A DNA stretch of 64,000 nucleotides from Hortaea werneckii (Eukaryota; Ascomycota; Dothideomycetes; Mycosphaerellales; Teratosphaeriaceae). Location of the stretch: NCBI GenBank assembly GCA_037044905.1, contig JBAOKB010000144.1, positions 558,001 through 622,000 on the forward strand. Reading direction: 5' to 3'. Positions 23,472 through 35,621 of this stretch are shown one piece after another. Below the pieces are notes generated by a model. The model was not told the DNA's origin. It did no database searches and saw nothing but the letters and a program-made list of their open reading frames with translations. Numbering within the stretch: position 1 is the stretch's first letter; every line of letters begins with the position of its first letter. A program made the translations under genes and the position numbers.

Positions 23472-25659
23472 TTTGTCCGATTGATAGTTCTGATAGCTTT
23501 AGCTCTAATTGCTGGACCTGTACTTTTCTTTTCAGAACTCACGCTGCAAAACAATTAGGTCTTCGGTGAACTTTCACAAATCAAGCAGATTATGGTTTGC
23601 AGCGTTGAAATGAAGGAAGAAGCGAATCCGTGCAGTTCAGTTGGCTTTTATGTCTACTTCTCCGGACCATCGCCAAGTTTCTTCTGCTTGTGTATTTGGT
23701 TGCCATTGTACCCATATCACTTCATGCCCGCAAGCTCTTTGCCTTCCCCTCACATGCCCGCAGCAAGCCGCGACGCCATCGCTCCTCTTCCAGAGAGTCC
23801 AAGACATGGAGACGGAGGAACTGTTGTTGACATCGACATTCCGCGTATCCCAACGCTCGGTTGACATTGCTGTGTCTCCGAAGCCCTCCTCGACCGTTCA
23901 ACCTCATGATTGCCAAGCGAGATGCCCACGGGGTTACCCTTGGCGTGACTTTCTCCACGAATCGTTGCTAGGCTTGGCCCAGTGGTGCACACGTGCAACC
24001 TATGTATATCCAAATCTTTGATCAGAGCAAAAATAGCGACATCTTGGAGTTCGATATATCGTTATCCGAGCTTTCGTTGTTGCGAATAGTGAAGAAGTTC
24101 GGATCGTTCGGTACTGCGACGGCCACCGCCAACCCTGCAGCTCTGAAAGGTACTGTCCCACAATGTCTCCGAGAATTTTGATGTTGGTAAGACGAATACG
24201 GCTTGGTATTTGTTGCGCGGTATGTCCGATTTGAGGTCCAGTGCTCAAGGTCAATGGCTCGAAAACAACCCAGAGCCGATTTCACGATCCCATGGCTGCG
24301 TGGAAGTGAGTTGTCGGGGCAAATCTCACGTAGTCCCTGTGTTGCAGAGAGCGATGCCAAAGATGTCGCGCAGGCACCGAAACTCGCGTTGGTCGTAGCA
24401 ATGGACACTCTGGGGCTAGAGCAATCTTTGAGGTTGCTGAAGACTACCGAAGTGAATCATGAAGCTTCCACGGGAGCAAGCTGGATGAAGAGTTTCATAC
24501 TGTCGATTGCCATATGTGAAGGAGATGTACGCTGGCCGCATGATTGTAGAGCTGCTCTTATGGTTTCGTGGACCAATTGGCTGTTTGTCGGTGGGCGAAA
24601 AGCGGAAAGTAGAAGCCACTCGTCCTAATCGTCAGTTCAAACATTCGCAAGAGTACAGTATACCCGTAGTAATAACCTGTTGAATATCCTCATCGCAGCT
24701 TTCGATTAGCAAGGGAGCACTACACTGTGCTAAGTATTTTGGATGAAGATCCAGACACGGCATTCCAGCACGAATCGTTCAAGTTAGCTGCCACACGCGA
24801 AGCTCACATTAGCAGACAGGTCACGCAGAGATTAGAAGACGTCGAATTGATCTTAAGACAGTCACCGTCCGTTGACGCAGGTCCTTGGCGTCGATGTGAA
24901 ACCCATCAACGGAGTCACAAGCTGGAATGACCCCGTGATTGCTAGCATGGCCAGGCAGCCAACTCGTGGCGCGTTCCAAGGTCTTGACGAGTGGCAATCT
25001 GAGCATCGCGTAATAGATGCAGTCTCGTGATGAAGGTCGGCTTTTCATGTTTCGTGATATCTTTCGAAGTCATGGTCTTCTGCGGTCAAGGTGACCAAAG
25101 CAGATGCTAGGAGGTCGCTGCCGCTCTTCACCATGATTATATCTTCCTTTGACGACGCAATAAATCGCTGCCCGACGAATAAATAACGTGTTCTGATGCC
25201 ATTTTCACGCCTTGTCCTCATACTTTCGACCACGAACAACGTCCATTCGGTGGTCTCGCAAAAGAATCGGTTGCAGGTGGCACATTCGGTGTCTTCCACA
25301 GTCACGCTAGCCCGAAAGAGCAACCTGGCGAGCCTGGAAGTTTAGTCCGTGCATCTGCAGGACTAGCCAAGCCGACCGAACCCTTCCACTCGCCCTTTCA
25401 TCAAATATCTTTTTACACGTCGACATTCATCGATAAGGAGAACTGGGTTTGTTTGAAGATCAACTTTGTCATTCACTTTCGCCGTTCTGCACCGTCCATG
25501 GCATAGTCTGCTGCGGACAGTTTGCAGGAGGCCGCACGCGTGAGGTTGGAGTTGCTGCGCATCGACGACCTCGCCGATGTTACCAACCTCGTGTCAGACT
25601 CATCATTGCAAGCTCGAGCTGACTTGGTTTCGTTAGAAACATCTGCTCGCGATACCACA
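23472..25659. other. Long stretch without a supported gene
   Basis: About 2.2 kb. Minus-strand fragments (25323-25045, 25048-24821, 24619-24416) have some protein-like character (for example ATCNRFFCETTEWTLFV), but they lie in different frames, are broken by stops, and match nothing I recognise. Plus-strand frames near 24203-24628 overlap them. This could be a decayed gene. No transposase or reverse transcriptase motifs seen. Confidence 0.4.
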
Positions 25660-28600
25660 ATGATGAGGCAGCGCGAGGGCAGTGAAGCCGGTAGCGACAT
25701 CCTTGTAGGGCCTCCTGCTGGGCAACAGCCACGCGTAGAGGTCAAGGGTGGGAGGTATCTGATCATTCGACTGGGCAAAGAAAAATTGTCTAGTGTAGTG
25801 TTCGCCGACCGGAGCGATGAGGAAGATGAGTTTGGGATCAACGCCAGCGACGATTACGACGACTTCGCTGGACGAAACGCGAGGGGCACCTATTCCAAGG
25901 CCTACACTCTCCGTCATCCTGATATCGAATGGGTTCACCGCGGCCAAGGACGATATCTTCCTGCAGGAGAAATCAAGAGGTCCTTGCCATCCGAGCCTAT
26001 CAAGCGGTCTAGGTACGTTGCCACAGCTTTTCCACTCAGAAATTTGTGAACCCGCTGGCGTTGCCCCAAAGTATCGCGTCCGAAATCGCAGTCGCTAATC
26101 AAAAATAGACACAGTCGCGTGAATGACTCCAAACATGCAACCATCGACTATGACGCCCTAATGACCGAGGGGCTGAGCAATCAAAATGATTCAAGTCGTC
26201 CAACAGCTACTCAACCATTTCCGGTCGCGCTACAAGCCAGAGCTTCCAACGATTTCACAGACCGGCCCCCTCGTAAGCGGAGAATCGTTGAACAGGAGTC
26301 ACTGAATGATTCGCTGTCTACGCCACCAACTACAGGTCTGAGGCAACGACCATCGACCCAGCTGACACCATCGGCCACTGATATGCGGGCTGCTAGACTC
26401 GCCCGCCGGGCTCAGCCGGTGCAAAGCATTGAAAGACAAGGGCGCTCGATCCGTCGCTCCGATAGCTATGCTATTGCCGACACCAGCGACGAAGACTCCG
26501 AAGACGAGAAGAAGGTCGAGCTTGGCGACAAAGAGCCGACCTTCAGCAAGCAGTACGTGGACGCTCATCCTCGCGAAACCTTTTACCATGCGGGTAACGG
26601 ATGGTACAAGCGTGGAGAGCGTCCGCGAAAGAGCAGCACTCGCCACTCAGATTTTTCCGTTCCTGGTCTCCCAAAGGAGCAATCCAGATCATTCAGCCAA
26701 AAATTAGATCGGGCAAGATCTTATCATAAGGATGAGCTCGACGATTATCCAGGAATGGAGTTTCATCACTGCGGAAATGGCTACTACCGTGTTGGTCCGG
26801 ATCCGGCAGGCAAGCGTGGGAGTCATGTGGTCAAAGGTCCTAACGATGCAGGTCCGACCGGCTCTGGCACAGTCGACAAAGCCTACATGGTCGCTCATCC
26901 CGAGGAAGAATGGGTGCATCGTGGCGCAGGAAGATACTTGCGCAAATCCGAAGTAGAGAGGTTGGATCTTGAGGCTGGGGCTTCGGCCACACCTGTGCCA
27001 AGTGCAAGAAGGGAGTCAGAGCCTCAGCAGACGTATGACAAGCAATATGCCATCATGAATGGCATGGAGAATTTCCATCACGTCGGCGGTGGTCGGTACA
27101 GAAGGTCTTATCCCGTGACCGAAAACCCGGAAGCCGAGAGCGAAGATGAATCAGGGAGGCTCTATGGCAAGGCGTATGTTGATGCGCATCCGAACGAGGA
27201 GTTTCACCATCGCGGTCAAGGTCGATACGCAAAAGGCCCCAAGCCAGTCTTCACAGCCCCGATTGCACGTGACAAGGACGAAAGTGAGGGAGCGAGCGAA
27301 ACTGCATATGACGAGGGGGTCAGTGCACCGGCAACAAAGAAGGACGAGCTTTTCGACACATCCTACGTCGCCAAGCATCCAGATATCACATTCTACCACA
27401 AAGGTCAAGGGCGCTGGGCCAAAGGCCTGCCACCGCCCGGTAGTCACAACAAAGTTGCTGTTCGTGGACCTGGAGCAGCAGAGTACCAAGCACGGCGCCA
27501 GAGCGAAGACGAGGAGTTTAAGGAGGACCCTGCGCTCAAGGGTGCGCCCCCTCTGACAGCACTCGTAACGCGCGAAGAGGGTCCCACCAAGTTCCCAACC
27601 ATCAATTGGTACTACAGAGGTGGTGGCAAGTGGAGCCGTATCTCGAAGTTTGAAGCTGAGGCAAGAGGTGAGCCCACGTACCGGGAGAAGCTGGCTCTCG
27701 CGTCAAAGCGTAGAAGGCAAGCAAGGATGGTTGAAGACCCGGAAACACAAATCGGGGATGAGTCTGTCGTTGGAGAGACAGGCACGATGGAAGATAACGA
27801 GCTTGACTACAGCAAGCTTCTGGCCAAGCATATGAAGCCGCCACGCGACCAGTCAGAGGAGGGTACTCGGACGGAGAAGCCCAAGCGCAGGAAGCCGAGA
27901 AAGCAGCGCGCCGCACTCGGTCGCGATGGCGACGACGCGGGGCCAAGCAAGCCGGCGACGCCACCGGAGCCCATCAAGATGCTTACAGAGGAGGAAGACG
28001 TACTTGGCCCCGACGACTTGGTCCCCCTCTATGGCGAGTGGCCCGCTGACGAACAACCACTTGACCCCCTCGACCGGCTGTACCGCAAAACGTACAAGCC
28101 TATCAATACCGAAGCAATGCACAATGCCCTGACGAAGCACCCAGTAGAGGCACGCCCGACTTCTGTACTGTACAACCTGGCGGATCACTTTGCTGGGCTC
28201 TTGGCACAACTTCAAGAAGAATATCTTGAGGTCGATCGTATTATTGCACCCCACGCCAAGGTGCCGCGCAAGCCAGCGAAGGGCGGCCGCGACCCCATCG
28301 ACCCTATGGTGTTTGAAGACAAGAAGGAGGCGGATCTATACGACTACGCATTCGATCCGCGCAAGATCGGTGAGCAGGATCCGCAAGCACAGAAAATCGT
28401 TCGGGATGCAGAGGGTCGAGAGCTCAGGAAGCGTCGCAACAGGTCTGGTGTCGACGCTGCCGAAACCGTACCTGGTTGGGACTTCGGCGAAGGCGCCGGC
28501 GGCGCGGGTGCCAAGAGGCAGAGTCGCCAGCCGCATCGCTTCGAGTCCGTGGTCGAACCACCCCGTAGACGCGGTCGGGCTTCCAACATTGCTGGAAACG

Positions 28601-29136
28601 CTAACAGCAAAGCCGGCAGCCTGACGCCTGACCGTGCCGCCACCCCGAGTGGCAACTCCCAGAGCATCCAGGGCAGCTTTGTAGGTGGGAACTACGTCCC
28701 CGCTACCGCTGGCAGGTGGAAGGGCCATGTGCCCAAGCGGGTCGCGGAGTTGAAGGAGAACCCTACCCCTGCCCCCGGCCCGGCTCCTAGCACGACCCCT
28801 GACGGCAAACCCAGGAAGGGCAGGCCACCAGGGAGCAAGAATTTGCATAAGAGGAGTGATGCTGGGATCAAGAAGGGACCCAGGAAGAAGAAGGTGGTTG
28901 AAGGCGCTGATGGGGCAACTGGTGCTACGGCAGGGCCTTCGAACCCTGTTGCTGGAACGACCGAATCGACAGGTGCGGACACGCGTGCAGACGGTACAAC
29001 GAACATCAACGGTGGAGCAGTGGCGGGTCCCTCAAAGGGCGCAGCGGCGATGGGGGGAGGAGCGGACATGGGGCAGAACAAGCCCGCTGGAGGCGAGAGG
29101 CAGGCCTACAATCCGCTCGATTACTACATCCAGTAG
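25660..29136 (+). CDS. Large protein with eight HPxxxFxHxGxGRY repeats and AT-hook-like tail
   Basis: Exons 25660-26012 and 26109-29136 (96-base GTACGT intron; an alternative acceptor six bases on also keeps frame); about 1126 residues. The N-terminal 650 residues carry eight copies of a ~26-residue motif starting near residues 78, 263, 322, 373, 426, 469, 532 and 605: an aromatic-Lys-x-Tyr lead, then HP, an aromatic, His, GxGR and Tyr/Trp with a basic end. Copies 3, 5 and 8 are divergent. Then follow acidic/basic linkers, a helical region near residues 760-880 (TSVLYNLADHFAGLLAQL), and basic patches including an AT-hook-like RKGRPPGSKN near 1020. The end is NPLDYYIQ. Disordered charged linkers plus the AT-hook suggest a nuclear DNA- or chromatin-associated protein; that is inference. 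I do not recognise the repeat. Confidence 0.85.
25891..27650 (+). repeat. Eight-copy coding repeat (about 78 bases each)
   Basis: Copies begin near 25891, 26542, 26719, 26872, 27031, 27160, 27349 and 27568. They are conserved as protein (HP, aromatic, H, GxGR, aromatic) but diverged as DNA and unevenly spaced, so they are old domain duplications and not a minisatellite. The intron lies after copy 1. Confidence 0.85.
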
Positions 29137-30971
29137 TGCATCCAAGGTTGGCAACGGACACGTCAACACCGATGCAGAGGCCGATGATGGGCATAATGGG
29201 CTGTTCACTGGCAAGAGGGTAGTACTATCATGCACTTGACCATACATTCAGCGAAGCGATGAACGGTGCCACGGGGCAGGTCGATGATTAAGGAGGAGGC
29301 GGGTACTGTGCGAGATAAGCGTCATGGCTGCGCAAAGCAGCGCTATAATCCTCTTGACTACTGCTTTCAGAATGTGATGGAGAGGGGGTTGAGCGCATGT
29401 TACGTGTGGTTCTATAGGAGGTAGCACTGTGCTTTTATCTTTGAAAATGATGGGTCCACAATATGCCATGTCAAAATGATTTTATGTGCGGAATCTCGGC
29501 CAGTAATATGGGCATGAAGATGCTAGCTAAGCCATGTCCAATATGATTACACGCCGCGAATATTCAGATGGCATAAGACACAGAGTCCATGGTCCACACC
29601 AACAACGGCCTGTAGTGAATGCCAATCTGGTGGACCTGCACTGTGCCTTGAACTCGGCTGTGTTTATGATGTAAGCCAGGTGATGTCACATGCGGGCGCG
29701 CTAACGCAGTCTGACGCCACTAATGATGCAGGGCCCGGCGCCCTAACGACTTTTTCGAAACCTCAGCGGAGTCAGCGCGTTTTTTCCAAGCGGCTGGTGA
29801 CGCGAGTGTGGATATGGTAGCGACCGTGAGATGCGTGCGGTTGCGCGCTTTGGCGTCAGCAACATCTCATCTTTGAGCCTCAGAGGGGCTGCTAAACGAC
29901 TGATCTGCGTCTGGAGGGTGGGAACAAAACCTGCCTTGGTCGAGCTAGATTGACGCGTCTTGTCTCTGAAATCTGGCATCTGGACTACGAGTACATAGTA
30001 GGTGTCTGCATAATGATAGCTTATGAAAGCGTAGAGCGGAGCCCATCAAACCCAGCCGGAGACAGCGGAAAGTTTGGCGTCGGCAGGAACGTTGACAGCA
30101 GCATCTGGATCATCTGGACCGCGTAAAGGTGGAACGGCGGGCTCACAGGACAGAAAAGTAGATAGTCGAACAAATGCGCAGTTTTTTATTTCTTGTGACG
30201 ACCAACCGCATCATTTCCAAACGCTCCCCTCTACCCATCCCACACTACTGCCTCTCTGCTCTTTCTCGCGCGAACCATTGAACAGAATTGCTGACGCGCT
30301 AGGGAACTGGACAACCCACGGCGTTCTACCGGCATTTCCGCCAACCCCCCTACCGTCTCCAATCGACATCGCAGGCACCACGCGCACCGAGGGGCACTTT
30401 AAAGACGCATTTTCTTCTGGGCTCTGCGCCAAGAACACTGTCGGCATTCTGCAAAACTGGATTTGAGCAGTGTTGTTGGTGACGAGGAAGCAATTTAAAA
30501 ACCATGGGGTGGGATATCCAAGTAAGTCGTTCATGGATCTCCTCCAGTCACATTCATGAATTTCCCATTTGGCGAGATCACGATGCGCGACCCGGGGCAC
30601 AGCGGGAGATGTCCCAGAGGCGCGGATCGTGTTGAGGTGCTCCTGTCCCATATGCAGGCGTCTTTGTTTAGGGCGATGACGTAGGGTCTTGCCTGGTGTA
30701 CGCTAAGCCAAGCAACGTCACTCGCGGCGTTCCTCGCCCCTCCACTCAAGTGCCTGCCAGATGCATCATCACCATCTTAATCGCCTGCTTTGCTGCTACT
30801 ATACCTCGCGCGGCTCTCCTGGCTTTCTGGAGGCCTTGAACATCCCACAATTCCTCTTCGGTGACAGCTTCTTCCACACGCCCCCACCGTCATTGCTTGT
30901 CCATCTTTTCACATCGAAGCTTTTGTCATTTGCCTCCCGCTGGCCTTAGCAATACAACCCCCCGTCTGACC
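29137..30971. other. Intergenic, with a relic copy of the upstream gene's end
   Basis: Apart from the 29284-29424 relic listed next, I see nothing with coding character. Frames around 30074-30651 overlap on both strands without motifs. The last ~200 bases are pyrimidine rich and form the probable leader of the kinase. An ATG at 30761 opens a 62-codon upstream frame that closes before the kinase start. Confidence 0.45.
29284..29424 (+). pseudogene. Relic or alternative end of the repeat protein (YNPLDY peptide)
   Basis: A 46-codon frame beginning ATG-ATT-AAG contains KQRYNPLDYCFQ, a near copy of the C-terminal peptide RQAYNPLDYYIQ of the preceding gene, about 210 bases downstream and in the same frame. 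It reads on for 17 codons to a TAG at 29422. It could be a decayed tandem duplication of the gene's end or an alternative last exon. Confidence 0.4.
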
Positions 30972-33240
30972 ATGTCGACCATTCAGAACCTCAAAAACTT
31001 TATTCGGCACGGCAAACAAGCCCGTGATGCCCGATCACCGCAAGACCAAGCCACTACCCATGTCTCAAACGTCCACGCCCAGCAGCACCGCGGCCATGGT
31101 CAAAATCAGCACATGGGCATAAGCGAACCGAATGTCTACGAGCACAAGCCGATTCAACATCCTGCACCGCAAAACGAATTTTCTGCACAGCCTAACGACA
31201 ACCGGGGTCAGGCCGCAAGGGCAGGTCATGCCGCCGCCGGAGCGGTTGATCAGCAGCAGAAGAAAGACCAGAAGCAGAAAGACTACGACAACTCTGTCAT
31301 CGAGCGTATAGTAGCCGAAGAGCGCGAGAGCAAGGGGAAGCTGCCGAAATACCCCGGGCTGGAACGATGGCAGCTTATCGAGAAGATGGGCGACGGCGCC
31401 TTCAGCAACGTCTACCGCGCGAAGGACACGACAGGCCAGTACGGCGAGGCGGCGATCAAAGTCGTGAGGAAGTTTGAAATGAACTCAACTCAGGTAAGTT
31501 CCGCCTTTCTTCTTGTGAAATGCTTGCTTCGTCACTCCGTCCATGTTTTGCGGTATACCTATTTTTTCTTGTCTACTTGCATATGAAACCTTTACCGACA
31601 CGGATGCCTTAGGGCGGCGTCGTCCACCCGGACTTCGAAAACAAAGCAAAGAAGAACGTGGAGGTGCGCAAAAACAGCATGCTAGGCAAAACCTATTCCT
31701 CGTGGCAGCGCATTCTGCTATGAGATTCCCGCGAGGAGCGATCACTGACGTCATAAATACGACAGCGCGCAAACATCCTCAAGGAGGTCCAGATCATGCG
31801 CCAATTAGACCACCCGAACATCGTTTCCCTACTCGACTTTTCCGAATCAAGGCAATATTATTATATCGTCCTCGAACTCTGTCCTGGAGGCGAGCTTTTC
31901 CACCAGATCGTGCGCTTGACATACTTCAGCGAGGACCTGTCACGGCACGTCATTATGCAGGTGGCAAAGGCTCTGGAATACCTCCATGAGGAGGCTGGTG
32001 TTGTGCACCGGTACGTTGTTCCCTCAATGATGTTGAGAAATTTCGACTGACATGTAGCAGTGACATCAAACCCGAGAATCTTCTCTTCTACCCAGTCCCC
32101 TTCATCCCGACCAAGAACCCGAAGCCGAAAGACCCTAATGAAGAAGACAAGGAAGACGAGGGCGAATTCGTGCCCGGTGTTGGTTCCGGCGGGATCGGCC
32201 ATATCAAGATTGCGGATTTCGGTCTGAGCAAGGTCATCTGGGATACCCAAACCATGACGCCATGCGGTACAGTCGGCTATACCGCACCTGAGATTGTGAA
32301 AGATGAGCGCTACTCGAAGAGTGTCGATATGTGGGCTCTGGGATGCGTGTTGTACACGTTACTCTGCGGGTTCCCGCCGTTCTACGATGAATCCATCCAG
32401 GTCTTGACAGAGAAGGTCGCGAGGGGACAGTACACTTTCCTGTCACCTTGGTGGGACGACATTTCGAAGTCTGCTCAGGACCTTGTCTCGCATCTTTTGA
32501 CGGTCGACCCGGAGAAGCGCTACGACATTGGCCAGTTCCTCAACCACCCTTGGATTCGCCAATCCAATGAGCCTACCCACGCCGCGGCCGATGCGCCGCC
32601 TCTTGCAACTCCTCTTCCGCAGAAGAGTGCTGGTTCGGGCTCGGCTGGCAGCAACCTTGTTTCTCCCGTTAAGCCCAACTTCCAGTACCTTGACGAGACA
32701 CCTGGCGCTGGCAAGCAAATGGATTTCCGTTCTCCAGGTGCTGTCAACTTGCGTGAAGTCTTCGACGTCTCTTACTCTGTCCACAGACAGGAAGAGGAAG
32801 GTAAGCGGCGCAAGAACTTCAAGCAGGGTTTCCGCGGTGGCAATGGACTCAACTCCTTGAATGCCCTTGACGAGGAATACGCCGATGACGAGTTCGAGGC
32901 AGAGTCACAGCCATACGTACCGAACCAGGCCAACCCGCCCGCTAAGGTACCTAAGGCAGGCGGCGCTGATGTGGCTGGGATGGAGAAGCAAATGAGAAAT
33001 ACCAACCTCTCTGCAGCCGCACAAGCACGGCAGGCGAACGCACCGAGAACGACCAACCAACCGCAGGCTAGAGGTTATGGTCAGCACTCGCCTGAGGTGG
33101 CTGCGGCTGCTAAGAGGCAGGTACGTAAGCCTGGCGCATTCGAGCTGAACTTGGACAACTCGACCTTGCTCGGCCGGAGAGGCAAGAAGGCGGCGCCTGA
33201 GGCTTCGAGTGGTCTGAGAAATGAGACGGTGGTGCAGTAG
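30972..33240 (+). CDS. RCK2: Rck2/Srk1-type MAPK-activated serine/threonine kinase
   Basis: CaMK-group kinase that acts below the stress MAP kinase Hog1/Sty1 in yeasts (family knowledge). Four exons: 30972-31493, 31613-31663, 31766-32010 and 32061-33240, giving about 665 residues. Exon 2 is only 51 bases but restores GGVVHPDFENKAKKNVE, expected between the ATP lysine and RANILKEVQIMRQLDHPNIV. Catalytic elements: GDGAFSNV loop, AIKVV (Lys163), HRDIKPEN (Asp274), ADFGLSK (Asp325) and YTAPE. A Pro/Lys/Asp-rich insert (PTKNPKPKDPNEEDKEDEG) lies between HRD and DFG, as in fungal Rck2. The N-terminus is Gln/His rich. The C-terminus holds a basic RRKNFKQGFRGGNGLNSL segment, possibly the autoinhibitory or docking tail. 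Confidence 0.93.
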
Positions 33241-33904
33241 AGAGTTTGAGGTGTTTCAGCGTATGCTCACGGAAGGTGAAAAGCGATTCGTAGTGCTTAA
33301 GATCTTGAGAACGCATGCGATATCATTATGGGGAAGGCACTTGTAAGGGAAGGGGGAAAAACGAGAGTTATATCAGCAACGGATGAAAGCTACCGGCGAG
33401 CTTCGTCAAAGGGAATCTGACTGTCTCTTCAGCATGCAGTATGGCGTTTTAGGAGTATCAACCATCTCCACCGATAAGCGCCTGATGGGTGACAGGCGCA
33501 TAGAGGGTTACGTAGCAGATGTAGTCAATGCAGTAATGGGTATGAATACAAGATCATCTTCTCTTCAACTTCGTTTTGTACTCTACCCATATGGATAAGT
33601 TTCTGGACTTGTCCTGTAGGATCTTGAACCTGTGTCTGCCAAGTGCCTGCAAAACGCATTCGTGCTGCAAGCGACCACATCCAGGGCTGTTGTGACTGAA
33701 GCTCGGGGCGCTCCAATACGCGAGCGCTTGGTTGTGCAGGGGCATTAAGCTTCACTCCGCATTGGGGACAGCTTCTTGTGCAAACCACCACCCTTGATGT
33801 CACATTGTCAACATCACACTACGAACACCTGAATCCTTTTCATCGCTTCGCCGATTACACTTTGACTGCTCGCCAACATTACCCGCCGCAAACCATCTGC
33901 CGAC
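33241..33904. other. Intergenic between kinase and MTC1
   Basis: 3' region of the kinase and promoter of MTC1, both plus strand. Nothing else seen. Confidence 0.5.
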
Positions 33905-35621
33905 ATGGCCCGCAAAGGCGCCGATGACCTTCTCGCCGAGCTCGATCAGCTGGGAGTGGAAGACAAGCAAGGAGCAGCAGCAGGTTCGCAACAGAAGCCT
34001 GCTGCGAAAGACCAAGCCAAACAGACGAAGAAAGAAGCTGGACAGGAGGACGAGGATGTGCTTGCAGATCTCCAGGCGCAACTGGCCGCCAAACCGCAAA
34101 GCTCTAGGCCTGGCACGCCGCGAATGAGCTCGAGTACCACGAGCGGGACGAACAAGAGTCCCAAGAGAGCAGAGCATACCCCAGCGTCATCTGGACCGCC
34201 TAGTGGAAGGAACAGCGAGGACAGATTGAGGAGCGTACCTGCTGCACAACCACGCAAGAGCGGCGAGGAGACCCGCCCTTACCATCAGAGCTCCACACCA
34301 AGCGCTTCAGAGGAGCAGCAGCAGCAGCAGCAGCAGGAGAAGGCGGCAGCGTCCGAACAGACTCAAGAACAGCAACAACAGCAACAGCAAGCAGGAGGTG
34401 GATGGTGGGGAAGCATGTTCAGCGCTGCCAGCGCGGCAGTGAAGCAGGCTGAGAGCATCGCAAAGGAGATTCGAGGCAATGAGGAAGCCCAGAAATGGGC
34501 CGAGCAAGTTAAGGGCAACATTACCAATCTTCAATCATTTGGTACGGGACACCATCCCTTGCATGCTACACCTTCCCCGAACCTAGGTTTAATTCCTCGC
34601 AAGTGCCTGCCTAGATGACTTACTGACCATGACTTGTCTTACAGGTGGCGAACTCCGCAACCGTGCCATCCCCACGTTCACCACCCTCCTCTCACACATC
34701 GCGCCACCTATCTCCGCGCACGAACGCCTCCAGATCCACGCGACGCACGACATCCAGAACTACCCCTCCCTCGACCCCCTCATCTACTCCACCTTCTCCC
34801 GCATCATGTCCCAAGTCGAAGGCGGCGACCTCCTCGTCATCCAACGCGGGAGCGAGAACCGTCCCGGCCGCACAAGAGGCGAGAGCAGCGCTGCCGAGAA
34901 GGGCTACCGGGGCGGGGTCCTCGGGAGCGGGAACGGCTGGAGCGACGGGCCATGGTGGCGCGAGGAAGGCGTCGTGCGCAACCTCAGCATCGTCCCCGGT
35001 CTGAAGGAAGGGAGCCGTCTCGCGCGCGTGTCGGCGGAGAGCTACGCGAGGGAATTCTTCGAGGCGCGCGGCGGCGTGGAGGAGGCGGCGAAGAAGGCGG
35101 CTGAGACGCTGTCCGAGTCCAACCCGACGCGGTCCAGCGATATCTTCCTCGCCATCCAGGCCGTGAGTTATGCTGCCGATCGGGAATTATTCGCCGATTC
35201 CCAGCGGGACGAGGACGGAGGCGAGAAGAAGAAGGAAGGAGAAGGGAATGTGGTTCCCCCTGAGGAAGAGCCGGAGGAGCTGGTTTGCTTCGCTATCTAC
35301 TTGCACGACCCTATGCACAGTCTCTCCTTCTCCGGAGTCAGCCAGCCTTTCCCGGCTAAGTGGGCGAGTTGGCTCGATGCGAGCAGTGCCGAGGGCGGTG
35401 GCGCGCTACCTGAGAGCGTCAGGGAAATTATCGAGAGCGGAGGCGTCGATCCGCGTGAGTGGGTTGCTGAGTGGGTTGAGGAGATCCTGTCTACGTCCGT
35501 CGGTGTGGTTGCACAGCGGTACGTCGCGAGACGTATGGGCGTTGGCGAAGGTGGATTAGGGCGGGGAAAGCGACGGGCGGAGAAAGAAGGGGTTGGAGGA
35601 GAGGCTGCGAGGGCTATTTAG
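33905..35621 (+). CDS. MTC1: Maintenance of telomere capping protein 1
   Basis: Exons 33905-34541 and 34645-35621; the 103-base intron (GTACGG donor, TTACAG acceptor) splits a Gly codon and gives TNLQSFGGELRNRAIP. About 537 residues. Features seen: N-terminal DDLLAELDQLGVEDK, a disordered Ser/Pro/Gln region with two polyglutamine tracts, the conserved GGWWGSMFSAASAAVKQAESIAKEIRG helix in the middle, and the C-terminal domain beginning TLLSHIAPPISAHERLQIHA. Yeast Mtc1 is a cytosolic/COPI-vesicle-associated protein whose loss is synthetic with cdc13; the telomere role is genetic and the molecular job is unclear. The family match is good. Confidence 0.88.
34316..34336 (+). repeat. (CAG)7 polyglutamine tract in MTC1
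   Basis: Seven uninterrupted CAG codons flanked by GAG. A second, impure CAA/CAG tract of seven glutamines follows about 35 bases later. These are length-variable sites inside a disordered linker. Confidence 0.9.

Noticed and set aside
24203..24628. Plus-strand 141-codon frame
   Set aside because: Begins at a non-ATG codon, overlaps minus-strand frames of similar length, and has no recognisable motif or splice context.
24416..25323. Possible minus-strand spliced gene
   Set aside because: Three protein-like fragments lie in different frames; I found no set of introns joining them, so left as a note on the gap.
30074..30651. Two overlapping frames on opposite strands
   Set aside because: Each is plausible only as a translation of the other; no family motif and no leader features.
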